The translations under genes were made by a program, and so were the position numbers. 5,603 nt of DNA, from contig CAMINA010000092.1 of the NCBI GenBank assembly GCA_946221825.1, positions 1 to 5,603 on the forward strand, given 5' to 3'. The notes under the pieces were generated by a model, which saw only the letters and a list, made by a program, of their open reading frames with translations, ran no database searches and had not been told where the DNA came from. Below, piece after piece: positions 1 through 5,358 of the stretch. The DNA is from an uncultured Nesterenkonia sp. (GTDB taxonomy: Bacteria > Actinomycetota > Actinomycetes > Actinomycetales > Micrococcaceae). The stretch's first letter is position 1. Every line of letters starts with the position of its first letter.

Positions 1-27
1 AGTTGCTCACGACCAGCTGAGTTCACT

Positions 28-81
28 GTTGTTGCGACAACCACTCGAATCCGCCCCAGATCTCAGGAAAATCCCGGGGCG
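28..81. repeat. Short inverted repeats downstream of the HIT gene
   Basis: Two small hairpin-forming repeats lie in the 92 bases left of the HIT stop codon. One pairs CGCCCC (52-57) with GGGGCG (76-81) around an 18-base loop. The other pairs GTTGT (28-32) with ACAAC (37-41) around a four-base loop. Either could fold in the 3' end of the leftward HIT transcript. Neither is followed by a run of T on that strand, so a classic intrinsic terminator is not supported. No protein-coding gene is visible in 1-92. Confidence 0.3.
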
Positions 82-92
82 AACCGCTCAGC

Positions 93-527
93 TCAGGCTT
101 CTTCCTCCGGGACGTGTGCAGTCTCCCCCATCAGCCGCAGCGCCACACGCAGCTTCTCCGCGGCCTCATCCATCTGAGCCGGATCGGGATCCTCGATGGT
201 GTTGGCGAAGTCATGGTCCTCCATGGAGTTCGAGGGCCAGACATGCAGATGCAGGTGAGGGACCTCGAAGCCGGCGATCGTCAGCCCGGCACGCTGGGAG
301 CCGAAGGCCTCCACCTGGGCAGCACCGATGCGCTGGGCGACAGTGGTCAGGTGGGTGACCAGCTCGGCGTCGGCGTCGGTCCACCGGTCGATCTCCTGAC
401 GCGGCACCACCAGGGTGTGTCCATAGGCCAGCGGCGCGATGGAGAGGAAGGCCACGCACCTCGTGTCCTGCCAGATGAAGCGACCGGGCAGCTCGCCGTC
501 GATGATCTTGGTGAAGACTGTGCTCAT
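93..527 (-). CDS. HIT family nucleotide hydrolase/transferase
   Basis: This 144-residue protein belongs to the histidine triad (HIT) superfamily, whose members hydrolyse or transfer nucleotidyl groups through a histidine intermediate. The defining motif HLHLHVW is at residues 91-97. By family analogy the middle histidine, H93, is the nucleophile. The N-terminal FTKIIDGELPG (5-15) and the central YGHTLVVPRQE (35-45) are typical of short bacterial HIT proteins, and the length is normal. The CxxC zinc site found in many relatives is absent: the only cysteine is C24. It is probably cytosolic; the substrate cannot be read from sequence. The ATG at 527 fits a promoter whose -10 box ends six bases upstream, with no properly spaced Shine-Dalgarno site, so the mRNA may be leaderless. 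The gene diverges from zur. Family assignment is secure; the exact activity is unknown. Confidence 0.93.
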   Translation of the reverse strand: MSTVFTKIIDGELPGRFIWQDTRCVAFLSIAPLAYGHTLVVPRQEIDRWTDADAELVTHLTTVAQRIGAAQVEAFGSQRAGLTIAGFEVPHLHLHVWPSNSMEDHDFANTIEDPDPAQMDEAAEKLRVALRLMGETAHVPEEEA

Positions 528-533
528 AGTTCC

Positions 534-561
534 ACTGTATCCGCCTGCTACCCTGTGACAA
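534..561 (-). promoter_or_regulatory. Candidate promoter of the HIT gene (leaderless)
   Basis: Read on the minus strand, TTGTCA (556-561) and TACAGT (534-539) are separated by 16 bases, close to sigma-70/SigA spacing. Six bases (GGAACT) separate the -10 box from the ATG at 527, which would place the transcription start at or next to the initiation codon. The match is by eye, not tested. Confidence 0.5.
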
Positions 562-563
562 GC

Positions 564-995
564 ATGAGTACCGACGCCTCACCTTCCCCTGCCGCGGGCG
601 CACCGCGGGGCCGATCCACGCGCCAGAAGCGTGCCGTCTGGGCTGCGCTGAACTCCCTGGAGGACTTCGTCAGCGCCCAAGACCTCCACCGCATCCTGGA
701 CCAGCGTGGAGAGAAGGTCTCGCTCGCGACGGTGTACCGAGTGCTGCAGACCCACCAGGAGGAAGGCCTGCTGGATGTGCTGCGCCCCGACGACGGCGAG
801 GCCATCTACCGGCTGTGCGAGCGCGAGGAGCACCACCACCACCTGGTCTGCCGCAGCTGCGGGCTGACCGTGGAGTTCGAGGCCCCGGACATCGAGAGCT
901 GGACCGGCCAGCTGGCCGAGCAGAACGGCTTCACCGACGCCCGGCACACGCTGGAGATCTTCGGCTACTGCGCCAAGTGCTCAGCGGCCGACTGA
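564..995 (+). CDS. zur: Zinc uptake regulator Zur (Fur family)
   Basis: This 143-residue Fur-family repressor should bind operators of zinc-uptake genes when zinc is sufficient. A winged-helix DNA-binding domain covers roughly residues 15-83, with the recognition helix in SLATVYRVLQTHQEEG (53-68). The dimerisation and metal domain follows. Visible ligands are a structural CxxC pair at C96/C99 and C136/C139, the HHHH cluster at 90-93, C85, and H128 in the HTLEIFG segment. This pattern is typical of actinobacterial Zur rather than Fur or PerR, and the neighbouring znu operon supports it. The ATG at 564 gives the usual family length. An in-frame GTG at 555 would add only three residues. No Shine-Dalgarno sequence precedes the ATG, and TACCCT (549-554) could be a -10 box, so a leaderless mRNA is possible. 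I see no Zur-like palindrome in front of zur, so autoregulation is not evident. The gene converges on znuB with a 14-bp gap. Confidence 0.93.
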   Translation: MSTDASPSPAAGAPRGRSTRQKRAVWAALNSLEDFVSAQDLHRILDQRGEKVSLATVYRVLQTHQEEGLLDVLRPDDGEAIYRLCEREEHHHHLVCRSCGLTVEFEAPDIESWTGQLAEQNGFTDARHTLEIFGYCAKCSAAD

Positions 996-1029
996 CTGAC
1001 AGGGGTAGATCACGCCTGCTGAGCTGAGC
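979..1029. repeat. Inverted repeat spanning the zur/znuB convergent ends
   Basis: GCTCAGC (979-985, inside the zur end) is complementary to GCTGAGC, present twice in overlapping form at 1018-1024 and 1023-1029 inside the znuB end. A further pair, CACGC (1011-1015) and GCGTG (1028-1032), lies within the same area. The loops are long (32 or 37 bases, and 12 for the inner pair) and no T-run follows on either strand. It may act as a weak structure shared by both 3' ends, or be chance in coding sequence. Confidence 0.25.
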
Positions 1030-1897
1030 GTGCCATCACTTCGGCTACCTGGTGCTGACGCCGGATCCTGCGTCCACGGCCGATTCCCAAGCAGACCAGG
1101 TAGATCAGGAAGCTGATCGTGGTGATGTAGGGGCTGATCGGCACTGTCCCCGTCAGAGCCAACATGATCCCGCCCACGGCTGAGATCAGGGCGAAGGCCA
1201 TGGAGAAGAGCACCACTGAGAGCGGGCGCACGGCGATCTTCAGCGCCGCCGCCGAGGGCACCACCAGCAGGGAGAGCACCAGCAGGGCACCGACCACCTG
1301 CACCGACATCGCCACTGCCGAACCCAGCAGCACCATGAAGATGATCGAGAGAGCGCTGACGTGGACCCCGCGGGCGGCTGCGAGCTGGGGGTCCACCGAA
1401 GCGAACATCAGCGGACGCCAGATCATGATCAGCACGGCGGTGATGATCACCGCCCCGGTCACCAGCGTCTGGGTCTGCATGTCGTCCACACCGACGATCT
1501 GTCCGGTCAGCAGGCCGAACTGGTTGGACGAACGTCCCTGATAGAGATGCAGGAAAAGGATGCCCAGCCCCATGCCGAAGGGCATGAGCACACCGGTGAC
1601 CGCTGAGGTGTCCCGGTCCTTCAGGCTGAGCACGCCGATCAGCAGGGCGGCCACCACCGCACCCGCGGCTGAGCCGGCGACGACGTCGACTCCGGCCAGC
1701 AGCGCCAAGGCGGCTCCTGCGAAGCTGATCTCCGCGATGCCGTGGACCACCAGGGCGGTGCGCCGCAGCATGATGAAGATGCCGATGAGCCCGCCCATCA
1801 GGCCCAGCACTCCGGCGGTGATGACTGAGTTCTGGACCAGCTGGAAGAGATCCCAGTAGCCGTCAGTGCTGAAGGATGAGGTGATGCGCTCGATCAC
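1010..1897 (-). CDS. znuB: Zinc ABC transporter permease ZnuB
   Basis: This 295-residue membrane permease of the ABC-3 (metal) family forms the channel that moves zinc inward. About eight or nine hydrophobic segments are visible, roughly at residues 24-44, 58-91, 104-119, 145-161, 183-218, 225-249 and 257-273, some of them double. Family signatures include VVHGIAEISFAGAALALL (50-67), DPQLAAARGV (169-178, the likely cytoplasmic coupling element that contacts the ATPase) and VVGALLVLSLLVVPSAA (201-217). A basic tail (RGRRIRRQ, 274-281) should lie in the cytosol. The start is GTG at 1897, with GGAGG six bases upstream. The longer frame from TTG at 1924 would overlap znuC more deeply and lacks that site. 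The GTG shares four bases (GTGA) with the znuC stop, indicating translational coupling. Manganese transport is the main alternative for this family; adjacency to zur favours zinc. Confidence 0.92.
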   Translation of the reverse strand: MIERITSSFSTDGYWDLFQLVQNSVITAGVLGLMGGLIGIFIMLRRTALVVHGIAEISFAGAALALLAGVDVVAGSAAGAVVAALLIGVLSLKDRDTSAVTGVLMPFGMGLGILFLHLYQGRSSNQFGLLTGQIVGVDDMQTQTLVTGAVIITAVLIMIWRPLMFASVDPQLAAARGVHVSALSIIFMVLLGSAVAMSVQVVGALLVLSLLVVPSAAALKIAVRPLSVVLFSMAFALISAVGGIMLALTGTVPISPYITTISFLIYLVCLGIGRGRRIRRQHQVAEVMARSAQQA

Positions 1898-2724
1898 AGG
1901 ACGCCTCCATGGTCCACGTCGCAATGGTCACCTTCGATGTGATCGGCCATGATCACCAGGCGGCCACGATGTTCGATGACGTCCACCGGAGAGTCATAGA
2001 GCTCGGAGAGCACCTCGGAGCGGATGACCTCCTCCGGCGTGCCGATGCGGTACCGGCCGCGGGCGAAGTACAGCACCCGGTCGACATGCTCGATGACAGG
2101 GTTGATCTCGTGAGTCACGAAGGCCACTGCGGCGTCGCGCTCGTGGGCCTGACGGCGGATCAGCTCAGTCACCGCCTGCTGATGGTGCAGGTCCAGAGAG
2201 TGCAGCGGTTCGTCGCAGAGCAGCACGTCAGGGTTGGAGGCCAGCGCCTGCGCGGCTCGCAGCCGCTGCTGCTCGCCCCCTGAGAGCAGCCCGACCGGCA
2301 TATCGGCGTAGTCGGTGGCGCCCACGTCCTCGAGCAGCTGGTCCACCGTGTCGTGCAGCGCCTTGGGACGGGTGCGCAGGCCGAAGCGGTGCCCGTCCAG
2401 GCCCATCGCGATCAGATCGCGGGAACGCAGCGGGGTCTCCACCGGCAGCGTCTGCTGCTGAGGGATGTAGCCCACCCGACTGCTGCCGCGGCGGGCCGGG
2501 CGTCCGGAGATCTCCACTCGACCCCGGTCCAGCCGCTGCAGGCCCAGCAGGACCTTCAGCAGAGTCGATTTTCCGGAGCCGTTGGGGCCCAGCACGGCGA
2601 GGAACTCGCCGGGGACCAGCTCGAGGCTCAGGTCCTCCCACAGGGTGCGACCGTGGAACCCGATCGTCGCTTCGTCCAGGCGCAGCACGGGTCCACGCCG
2701 CGCATCGGAGCCCGCCTCAGGCAC
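1894..2724 (-). CDS. znuC: Zinc ABC transporter ATP-binding protein ZnuC
   Basis: This 276-residue ABC ATPase should drive zinc import through ZnuB from the cytoplasmic face. All nucleotide-binding motifs are intact: Walker A GPNGSGKST (46-54), Q-loop in YIPQQQ (86-91, Q89), signature LSGGEQQR (147-154), Walker B VLLCDEP (167-173, catalytic E172), D-loop SLD (176-178) and H-loop H205 in VTHE. The C-terminus carries an acidic, histidine-containing tail (261-276) with H262, H267 and H272 at five-residue spacing plus C268. It could bind metal, but this is inference. The start is GTG at 2724, preceded by GGAGG at six-base spacing, and it overlaps the end of znuA by 8 bp. The znuB start overlaps its stop by 4 bp, so the three genes form one operon. 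Substrate is assigned from neighbours, as the ATPase alone does not distinguish zinc from manganese. Confidence 0.93.
   Translation of the reverse strand: MPEAGSDARRGPVLRLDEATIGFHGRTLWEDLSLELVPGEFLAVLGPNGSGKSTLLKVLLGLQRLDRGRVEISGRPARRGSSRVGYIPQQQTLPVETPLRSRDLIAMGLDGHRFGLRTRPKALHDTVDQLLEDVGATDYADMPVGLLSGGEQQRLRAAQALASNPDVLLCDEPLHSLDLHHQQAVTELIRRQAHERDAAVAFVTHEINPVIEHVDRVLYFARGRYRIGTPEEVIRSEVLSELYDSPVDVIEHRGRLVIMADHIEGDHCDVDHGGVL
1904..1908 (-). promoter_or_regulatory. Ribosome binding site of znuB
   Basis: The minus strand reads GGAGG, then six bases, then GTG at 1897. This site decides the start of znuB in favour of GTG 1897 over the upstream TTG at 1924. It lies inside the 3' end of znuC. 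Confidence 0.75.
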
Positions 2725-3655
2725 GCAGCTCCTCCACCGTCTCTTCGATCTGGGTGAGGTTCTCGTCCATCCAGCTCAGGTAGTCCTCGACGTCGTCGGG
2801 GAAGGTCTCGCTGAACTCCAGCACCGGCAGTCCGTCCTCCTCGGCGGCCTCGCGGATCTGCTGGGACTGGTGCGTCTCGGTCTGAGGGTTATAGGCCAGT
2901 GCATCGACCTCGCCCTCAGTCACCAGGTCCAATGAGTCCTGATACAGCCGCGGCGAGACATCGTCGCCGTGTTCGACGGCGCTGAGGAACTCTTCCTCTG
3001 TGAGGTCCTCGAAGCCGGAGTCGAGGAGCAGGAACTGAGAGACCGGCTCCGTGGCGAAGTAGGCCAGCCCTTCGGCGTCGATGCCCTGGGCACGCTCGAG
3101 CAGCTCATCGATCTCAGCAGAGAGCGCCTGGGCGTTCTCCTCATAGGCTTCGGCGTTCTCCGGGGCCAGTTCGCCCATATGCTCAGAGAAGTCCTGGGCG
3201 AAGCTGCTCATCAGTCCGAGGTCGTACCAGATGTGCTCGTTCTCATACTCGCCGTCCCCTTCGTGGGAGTGCTCGTCCTCCCCCTCGATGACCTGATAGA
3301 CGTCGTCAGCAACGCCGGCAGATTCCGCCAGCTGATTCATGTAGGAGTCATAGCCGCCGCCGTTGGCCAGCACGACGTCGGCCTCCTCCACCAGCAGACG
3401 GTCCTGCGGGGAAGCCTCATAGGAGTGAGGATCGACGGCGGGGTTGTCCACCAGAGGTTCGACCTCGGCGGTGTCCCCCACGATCTGCTGGACCAGGTCT
3501 GCGTAGACATCGGTGGGAGCCACGATGAGCAGCCCGGTCTCCTCACCCTCGGCCCCGCCGGCACCAGCCTCGCTGTCGCTGTCATCGCTGCAGGCGGTCA
3601 GGGCGAGGAGCGCGGCCGCTGTGAGCGCGGCCGGGCGCAGAAGAGAAGAATGCAT
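2717..3655 (-). CDS. znuA: Zinc-binding lipoprotein ZnuA (ABC transporter)
   Basis: This 312-residue cluster A-1 (ZnuA/TroA-like) solute-binding protein should capture zinc outside the membrane and deliver it to ZnuB. The N-terminus is a lipoprotein signal: R7, a hydrophobic stretch 9-21, and lipobox LTAC with lipidated C22. An acidic, flexible linker follows (23-40). Likely metal ligands are H77 in DPHSYE, H141 in NEHIWYD, E203 in ATEPV and a further residue nearer the C-terminus, where the family motif YNPQTET occurs at 255-261. A short loop before H141 (124-140) holds H129 and H131 among acidic residues, a reduced version of the His-rich loop of zinc-specific proteins. The protein is strikingly rich in Asp and Glu. 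ATG 3655 is chosen because it gives a proper lipoprotein signal. An upstream TTG at 3691 would add 12 residues and lies inside the putative operator. It is the first gene of znuACB and probably Zur-repressed. Confidence 0.92.
   Translation of the reverse strand: MHSSLLRPAALTAAALLALTACSDDSDSEAGAGGAEGEETGLLIVAPTDVYADLVQQIVGDTAEVEPLVDNPAVDPHSYEASPQDRLLVEEADVVLANGGGYDSYMNQLAESAGVADDVYQVIEGEDEHSHEGDGEYENEHIWYDLGLMSSFAQDFSEHMGELAPENAEAYEENAQALSAEIDELLERAQGIDAEGLAYFATEPVSQFLLLDSGFEDLTEEEFLSAVEHGDDVSPRLYQDSLDLVTEGEVDALAYNPQTETHQSQQIREAAEEDGLPVLEFSETFPDDVEDYLSWMDENLTQIEETVEELRA
2729..2735 (-). promoter_or_regulatory. Ribosome binding site of znuC
   Basis: The minus strand reads GGAGGAG shortly before GTG at 2724, with six bases between GGAGG and the start codon. 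It lies within the last codons of znuA and supports the GTG start and reinitiation after znuA translation. Confidence 0.75.
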
Positions 3656-3662
3656 GGCGAGA

Positions 3663-3691
3663 AGACTACTCCTGCTTGCTAATGAGAACAA
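3663..3691 (-). promoter_or_regulatory. Candidate promoter of znuACB (leaderless)
   Basis: On the minus strand TTGTTC (3686-3691) and TAGTCT (3663-3668) are separated by 17 bases. Seven bases then lead to the ATG at 3655, placing the transcription start at or very near the start codon. An AGGAG lies in the spacer, 13 bases from the ATG, too far for a normal ribosome site. The operator palindrome overlaps the -35 box. Confidence 0.5.
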
Positions 3692-3697
3692 ATCTCA
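3683..3697. promoter_or_regulatory. Candidate Zur operator upstream of znuA
   Basis: The 15-base sequence TGAGAACAAATCTCA has perfect five-base outer arms, TGAGA and TCTCA, around five central bases. It fits the TGA-N9-TCA frame of actinobacterial Zur boxes and is AT-rich against a GC-rich background. Its position over the -35 box of the znuA promoter is suited to repression. The inner bases are less symmetric than the best-known Zur boxes, so this remains a prediction. Confidence 0.6.
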
Positions 3698-3701
3698 ACT
3701 G

Positions 3702-3717
3702 AGGCGCTGCACCGCCT
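3702..3717. repeat. Small inverted repeat after guaB1
   Basis: AGGCG (3702-3706) pairs with CGCCT (3713-3717) around a six-base loop. An alternative pairing is GGCGC (3703-3707) with GCGCC (3719-3723). It lies just downstream of the guaB1 stop codon. No T-run follows directly on the minus strand, so termination is uncertain and some read-through into znuA is possible. Confidence 0.25.
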
Positions 3718-3731
3718 GGCGCCGGAGCACC

Positions 3732-5189
3732 TCACCAACTGGCGCTGACCGGTTTGCCCTCCTCATAGCCCGCCGCGGACTGCACTCCCACGATGGCCCG
3801 CTGGCGGAACTCCGGCAGGTCCAGCGCGCCGGCGTAGGTCATCGAGGAACGCACTCCTGCGGTGATCGAATCCAGCAGATCCTCCACTCCGGGCTTGGTG
3901 GGATCCAGGTACATCGTCGAGGTGGAGATGCCCTCCTCGAAGAGCCCCTTCCGCGCCCGGGAGAAGGCGCCCTCTGAGGCCGTGCGGTTCTGCACCGCGC
4001 GGGAGGATGCCATGCCGTAGCTCTCCTTATAGCGACGCCCCTGCGCATCGCTGAGCAGATCCCCGGGGGACTCGTGGGTCCCGGCGAACCAGGAGCCGAC
4101 CATCACCTGGGAGGCGCCGGCGGCCAGGGCCAACGCAATGTCGCGGGGATGGCGCACTCCCCCGTCGGCCCAGATGTGCTTGCCCAGCTCTCGGGCGGCC
4201 TCGGCACATTCCAGCACCGCGGAGAACTGCGGACGACCGACTGCGGTCATCATGCGGGTGGTGCACATGGCACCGGGTCCGACGCCGACCTTGATGATGT
4301 CGGCTCCGGCCTCGACCAGATCTCGCACGCCCTCGGCTGAGACCACGTTGCCGGCCACGATGGGCACCACCAGACCGGTCCGTTCCACAGCGCGGCGCAC
4401 CTGGGACAGAGCCTCGAACATCTTGCGCTGGTGGCCGTGGGCGGTGTCCACGACCAACACGTCGACTCCGGCCTCCAGCAGGGCGGACGCCTTGGACTCC
4501 ACATCACCGTTGATGCCGACGGCGGCGGCCACCTTCAACCGACCCTCGGCGTCGAGGTTGGGACGGAACAGCGTAGAGCGCAGCGCTCCACGCGGAGTCA
4601 GCACGCCGGCGAGGGTGCCGTCGGCCTCAGTCACCGGAGCGTAGTCGGCCCCGGCGGCGTCCATCTGTTCGAAGATGCTCTCCAGCCCGGACTCCTGGAC
4701 CTCAGCGGCGGTGAAGCGCACCTGCGGCATGCGCATCACAGAGGCCACCGAGGAGAAGCGGTCCACGCCCTCGCCGTCCTCGGCATTGACGATGCCGGCC
4801 AGGCGCATCTCGTCATCGATCACACACACGGCCGGATGGTTACGCTTGTCCAGCAGGTGCAGGACATCGAGCACCGTGTCCTGCGGCGTCACCTTCAGCG
4901 GGGTCTCGAAGACCGGGTGGCACCCCTTGACCCATTCGGTCACCTGACGGATCACCTCCAGCGGCACATCCTGGGGCAGCACGCCCAGTCCCCCGCGGCG
5001 AGCCATGGTCTCGACCATCCGTCGGCCGGTCACCGACGTCATATTCGCGGCCACCAGAGGGGTCGTGGAACCGGTCCCGTCATCTGCCGAGATATCGGTC
5101 TCCATCCGCGAGACGGTCTCAGAGCGGGACGGAACCAGGAAGACATCCGCGTAGGTCAGGTCCGTGACAGGTTGATTGAGGAACTTCAT
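3732..5189 (-). CDS. guaB1: GuaB1-type IMPDH-related protein, probable GMP reductase
   Basis: This 485-residue enzyme is of the IMP dehydrogenase/GMP reductase superfamily, the actinobacterial GuaB1 branch. Mycobacterial GuaB1 has been reported to be a GMP reductase (GMP to IMP with NADPH), so that is the likely role here, in purine salvage. A split TIM barrel is interrupted by a pair of CBS domains at about 92-207. Visible elements are VVDTAHGH (247-253 region), IVAGNV (277-282), the catalytic loop VGPGAMCTTR with C309, the phosphate-binding ADGGVR (341-346) and GSWFAGTHE (365-373), and YGMASSRA (391-398). The flap region 399-422 does not show the Arg-Tyr pair that IMP dehydrogenases use for hydrolysis, which favours the reductase role. 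ATG 5189 is used: upstream in-frame sequence lacks family similarity and runs into kgd on the other strand. A weak GGAAG lies eight bases before it. The stop is 76 bp from the znuA start. Confidence 0.9.
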   Translation of the reverse strand: MKFLNQPVTDLTYADVFLVPSRSETVSRMETDISADDGTGSTTPLVAANMTSVTGRRMVETMARRGGLGVLPQDVPLEVIRQVTEWVKGCHPVFETPLKVTPQDTVLDVLHLLDKRNHPAVCVIDDEMRLAGIVNAEDGEGVDRFSSVASVMRMPQVRFTAAEVQESGLESIFEQMDAAGADYAPVTEADGTLAGVLTPRGALRSTLFRPNLDAEGRLKVAAAVGINGDVESKASALLEAGVDVLVVDTAHGHQRKMFEALSQVRRAVERTGLVVPIVAGNVVSAEGVRDLVEAGADIIKVGVGPGAMCTTRMMTAVGRPQFSAVLECAEAARELGKHIWADGGVRHPRDIALALAAGASQVMVGSWFAGTHESPGDLLSDAQGRRYKESYGMASSRAVQNRTASEGAFSRARKGLFEEGISTSTMYLDPTKPGVEDLLDSITAGVRSSMTYAGALDLPEFRQRAIVGVQSAAGYEEGKPVSASW

Positions 5190-5267
5190 GGAGCTCGGCT
5201 TCCACTTCGAAGGGTTTTCGGCATCTGACACGATACCGCGAGCGGTGGCAACGACGTAGCCGGAGTC

Positions 5268-5295
5268 ACTATGCTTGGAGTCCGGTGACGGACAA
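5268..5295 (-). promoter_or_regulatory. Candidate promoter of guaB1
   Basis: On the minus strand TTGTCC (5290-5295) and CATAGT (5268-5273) are separated by 16 bases; each matches the consensus at four of six positions. The predicted transcript would have a leader of about 70 bases before the ATG at 5189. No known riboswitch fold was recognised in that leader. Confidence 0.35.
5270..5275 (+). promoter_or_regulatory. Possible -10 box for kgd
   Basis: TATGCT on the plus strand is a fair -10 hexamer and would start a leader of roughly 75 bases before kgd. No good -35 box is seen 16-18 bases upstream. It overlaps the candidate guaB1 -10 box on the other strand, so the two promoters might exclude one another. 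Confidence 0.25.
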
Positions 5296-5300
5296 CCGTA

Positions 5301-5323
5301 GCCCGCACAAGGCCGTGCCGGGC
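5301..5323. repeat. Hairpin-forming repeat in the kgd leader
   Basis: GCCCG (5301-5305) pairs with CGGGC (5319-5323), and CAC (5306-5308) continues the stem with GTG (5315-5317). There is a single bulged C at 5318 and a six-base loop AAGGCC. It would be transcribed in the kgd leader if the start is near 5282. No function is assigned. Confidence 0.4.
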
Positions 5324-5340
5324 AACCACAGAACACATAT

Positions 5341-5348
5341 GGAAGAGG
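5341..5348 (+). promoter_or_regulatory. Probable ribosome binding site of kgd
   Basis: The purine-rich GGAAGAGG ends ten bases before GTG at 5359. It is the only Shine-Dalgarno-like sequence near that codon and supports the GTG start. An ATG at 5339 is in another frame. Confidence 0.5.
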
Positions 5349-5358
5349 CGTATCCACA

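Noticed and set aside
1..40. Minus-strand sequence resembling a tRNA D-arm (ACTCAGCTGG followed by GTGAGC)
   Set aside because: The conserved T8 and A21 are absent, and the rest of the molecule would lie outside the window, so neither an acceptor stem nor an anticodon can be checked.
114..563. Open plus-strand frame upstream of zur that would extend it to 293 residues
   Set aside because: It is the antisense of the HIT gene; the Zur family length and N-terminus begin at the ATG at 564, and the upstream translation has no family features.
1255..1292. Near-direct repeat built on CACCAGCAGGG in znuB
   Set aside because: It encodes a Leu/Val-rich membrane helix (LLVLSLLVV); the repeat follows from codon choice for repeated hydrophobic residues.
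2969..3682. Long plus-strand open frame (237 codons) opposite znuA
   Set aside because: This is a shadow frame in GC-rich DNA; znuA on the other strand has a signal peptide, metal ligands and family motifs.
3656..3691. TTG start at 3691 for znuA
   Set aside because: It would put 12 extra residues before a complete lipoprotein signal and begins inside the putative operator and -35 box.
3683..3697. The palindrome before znuA read as the guaB1 terminator
   Set aside because: It has only a five-base AU-containing stem without a clear T-run after it, and its position over the znuA promoter is better explained as an operator.
4431..5228. Long plus-strand open frame (265 codons) opposite guaB1
   Set aside because: Its translation is low-complexity His/Gly/Arg-rich sequence typical of antisense frames, and guaB1 fully explains the region.
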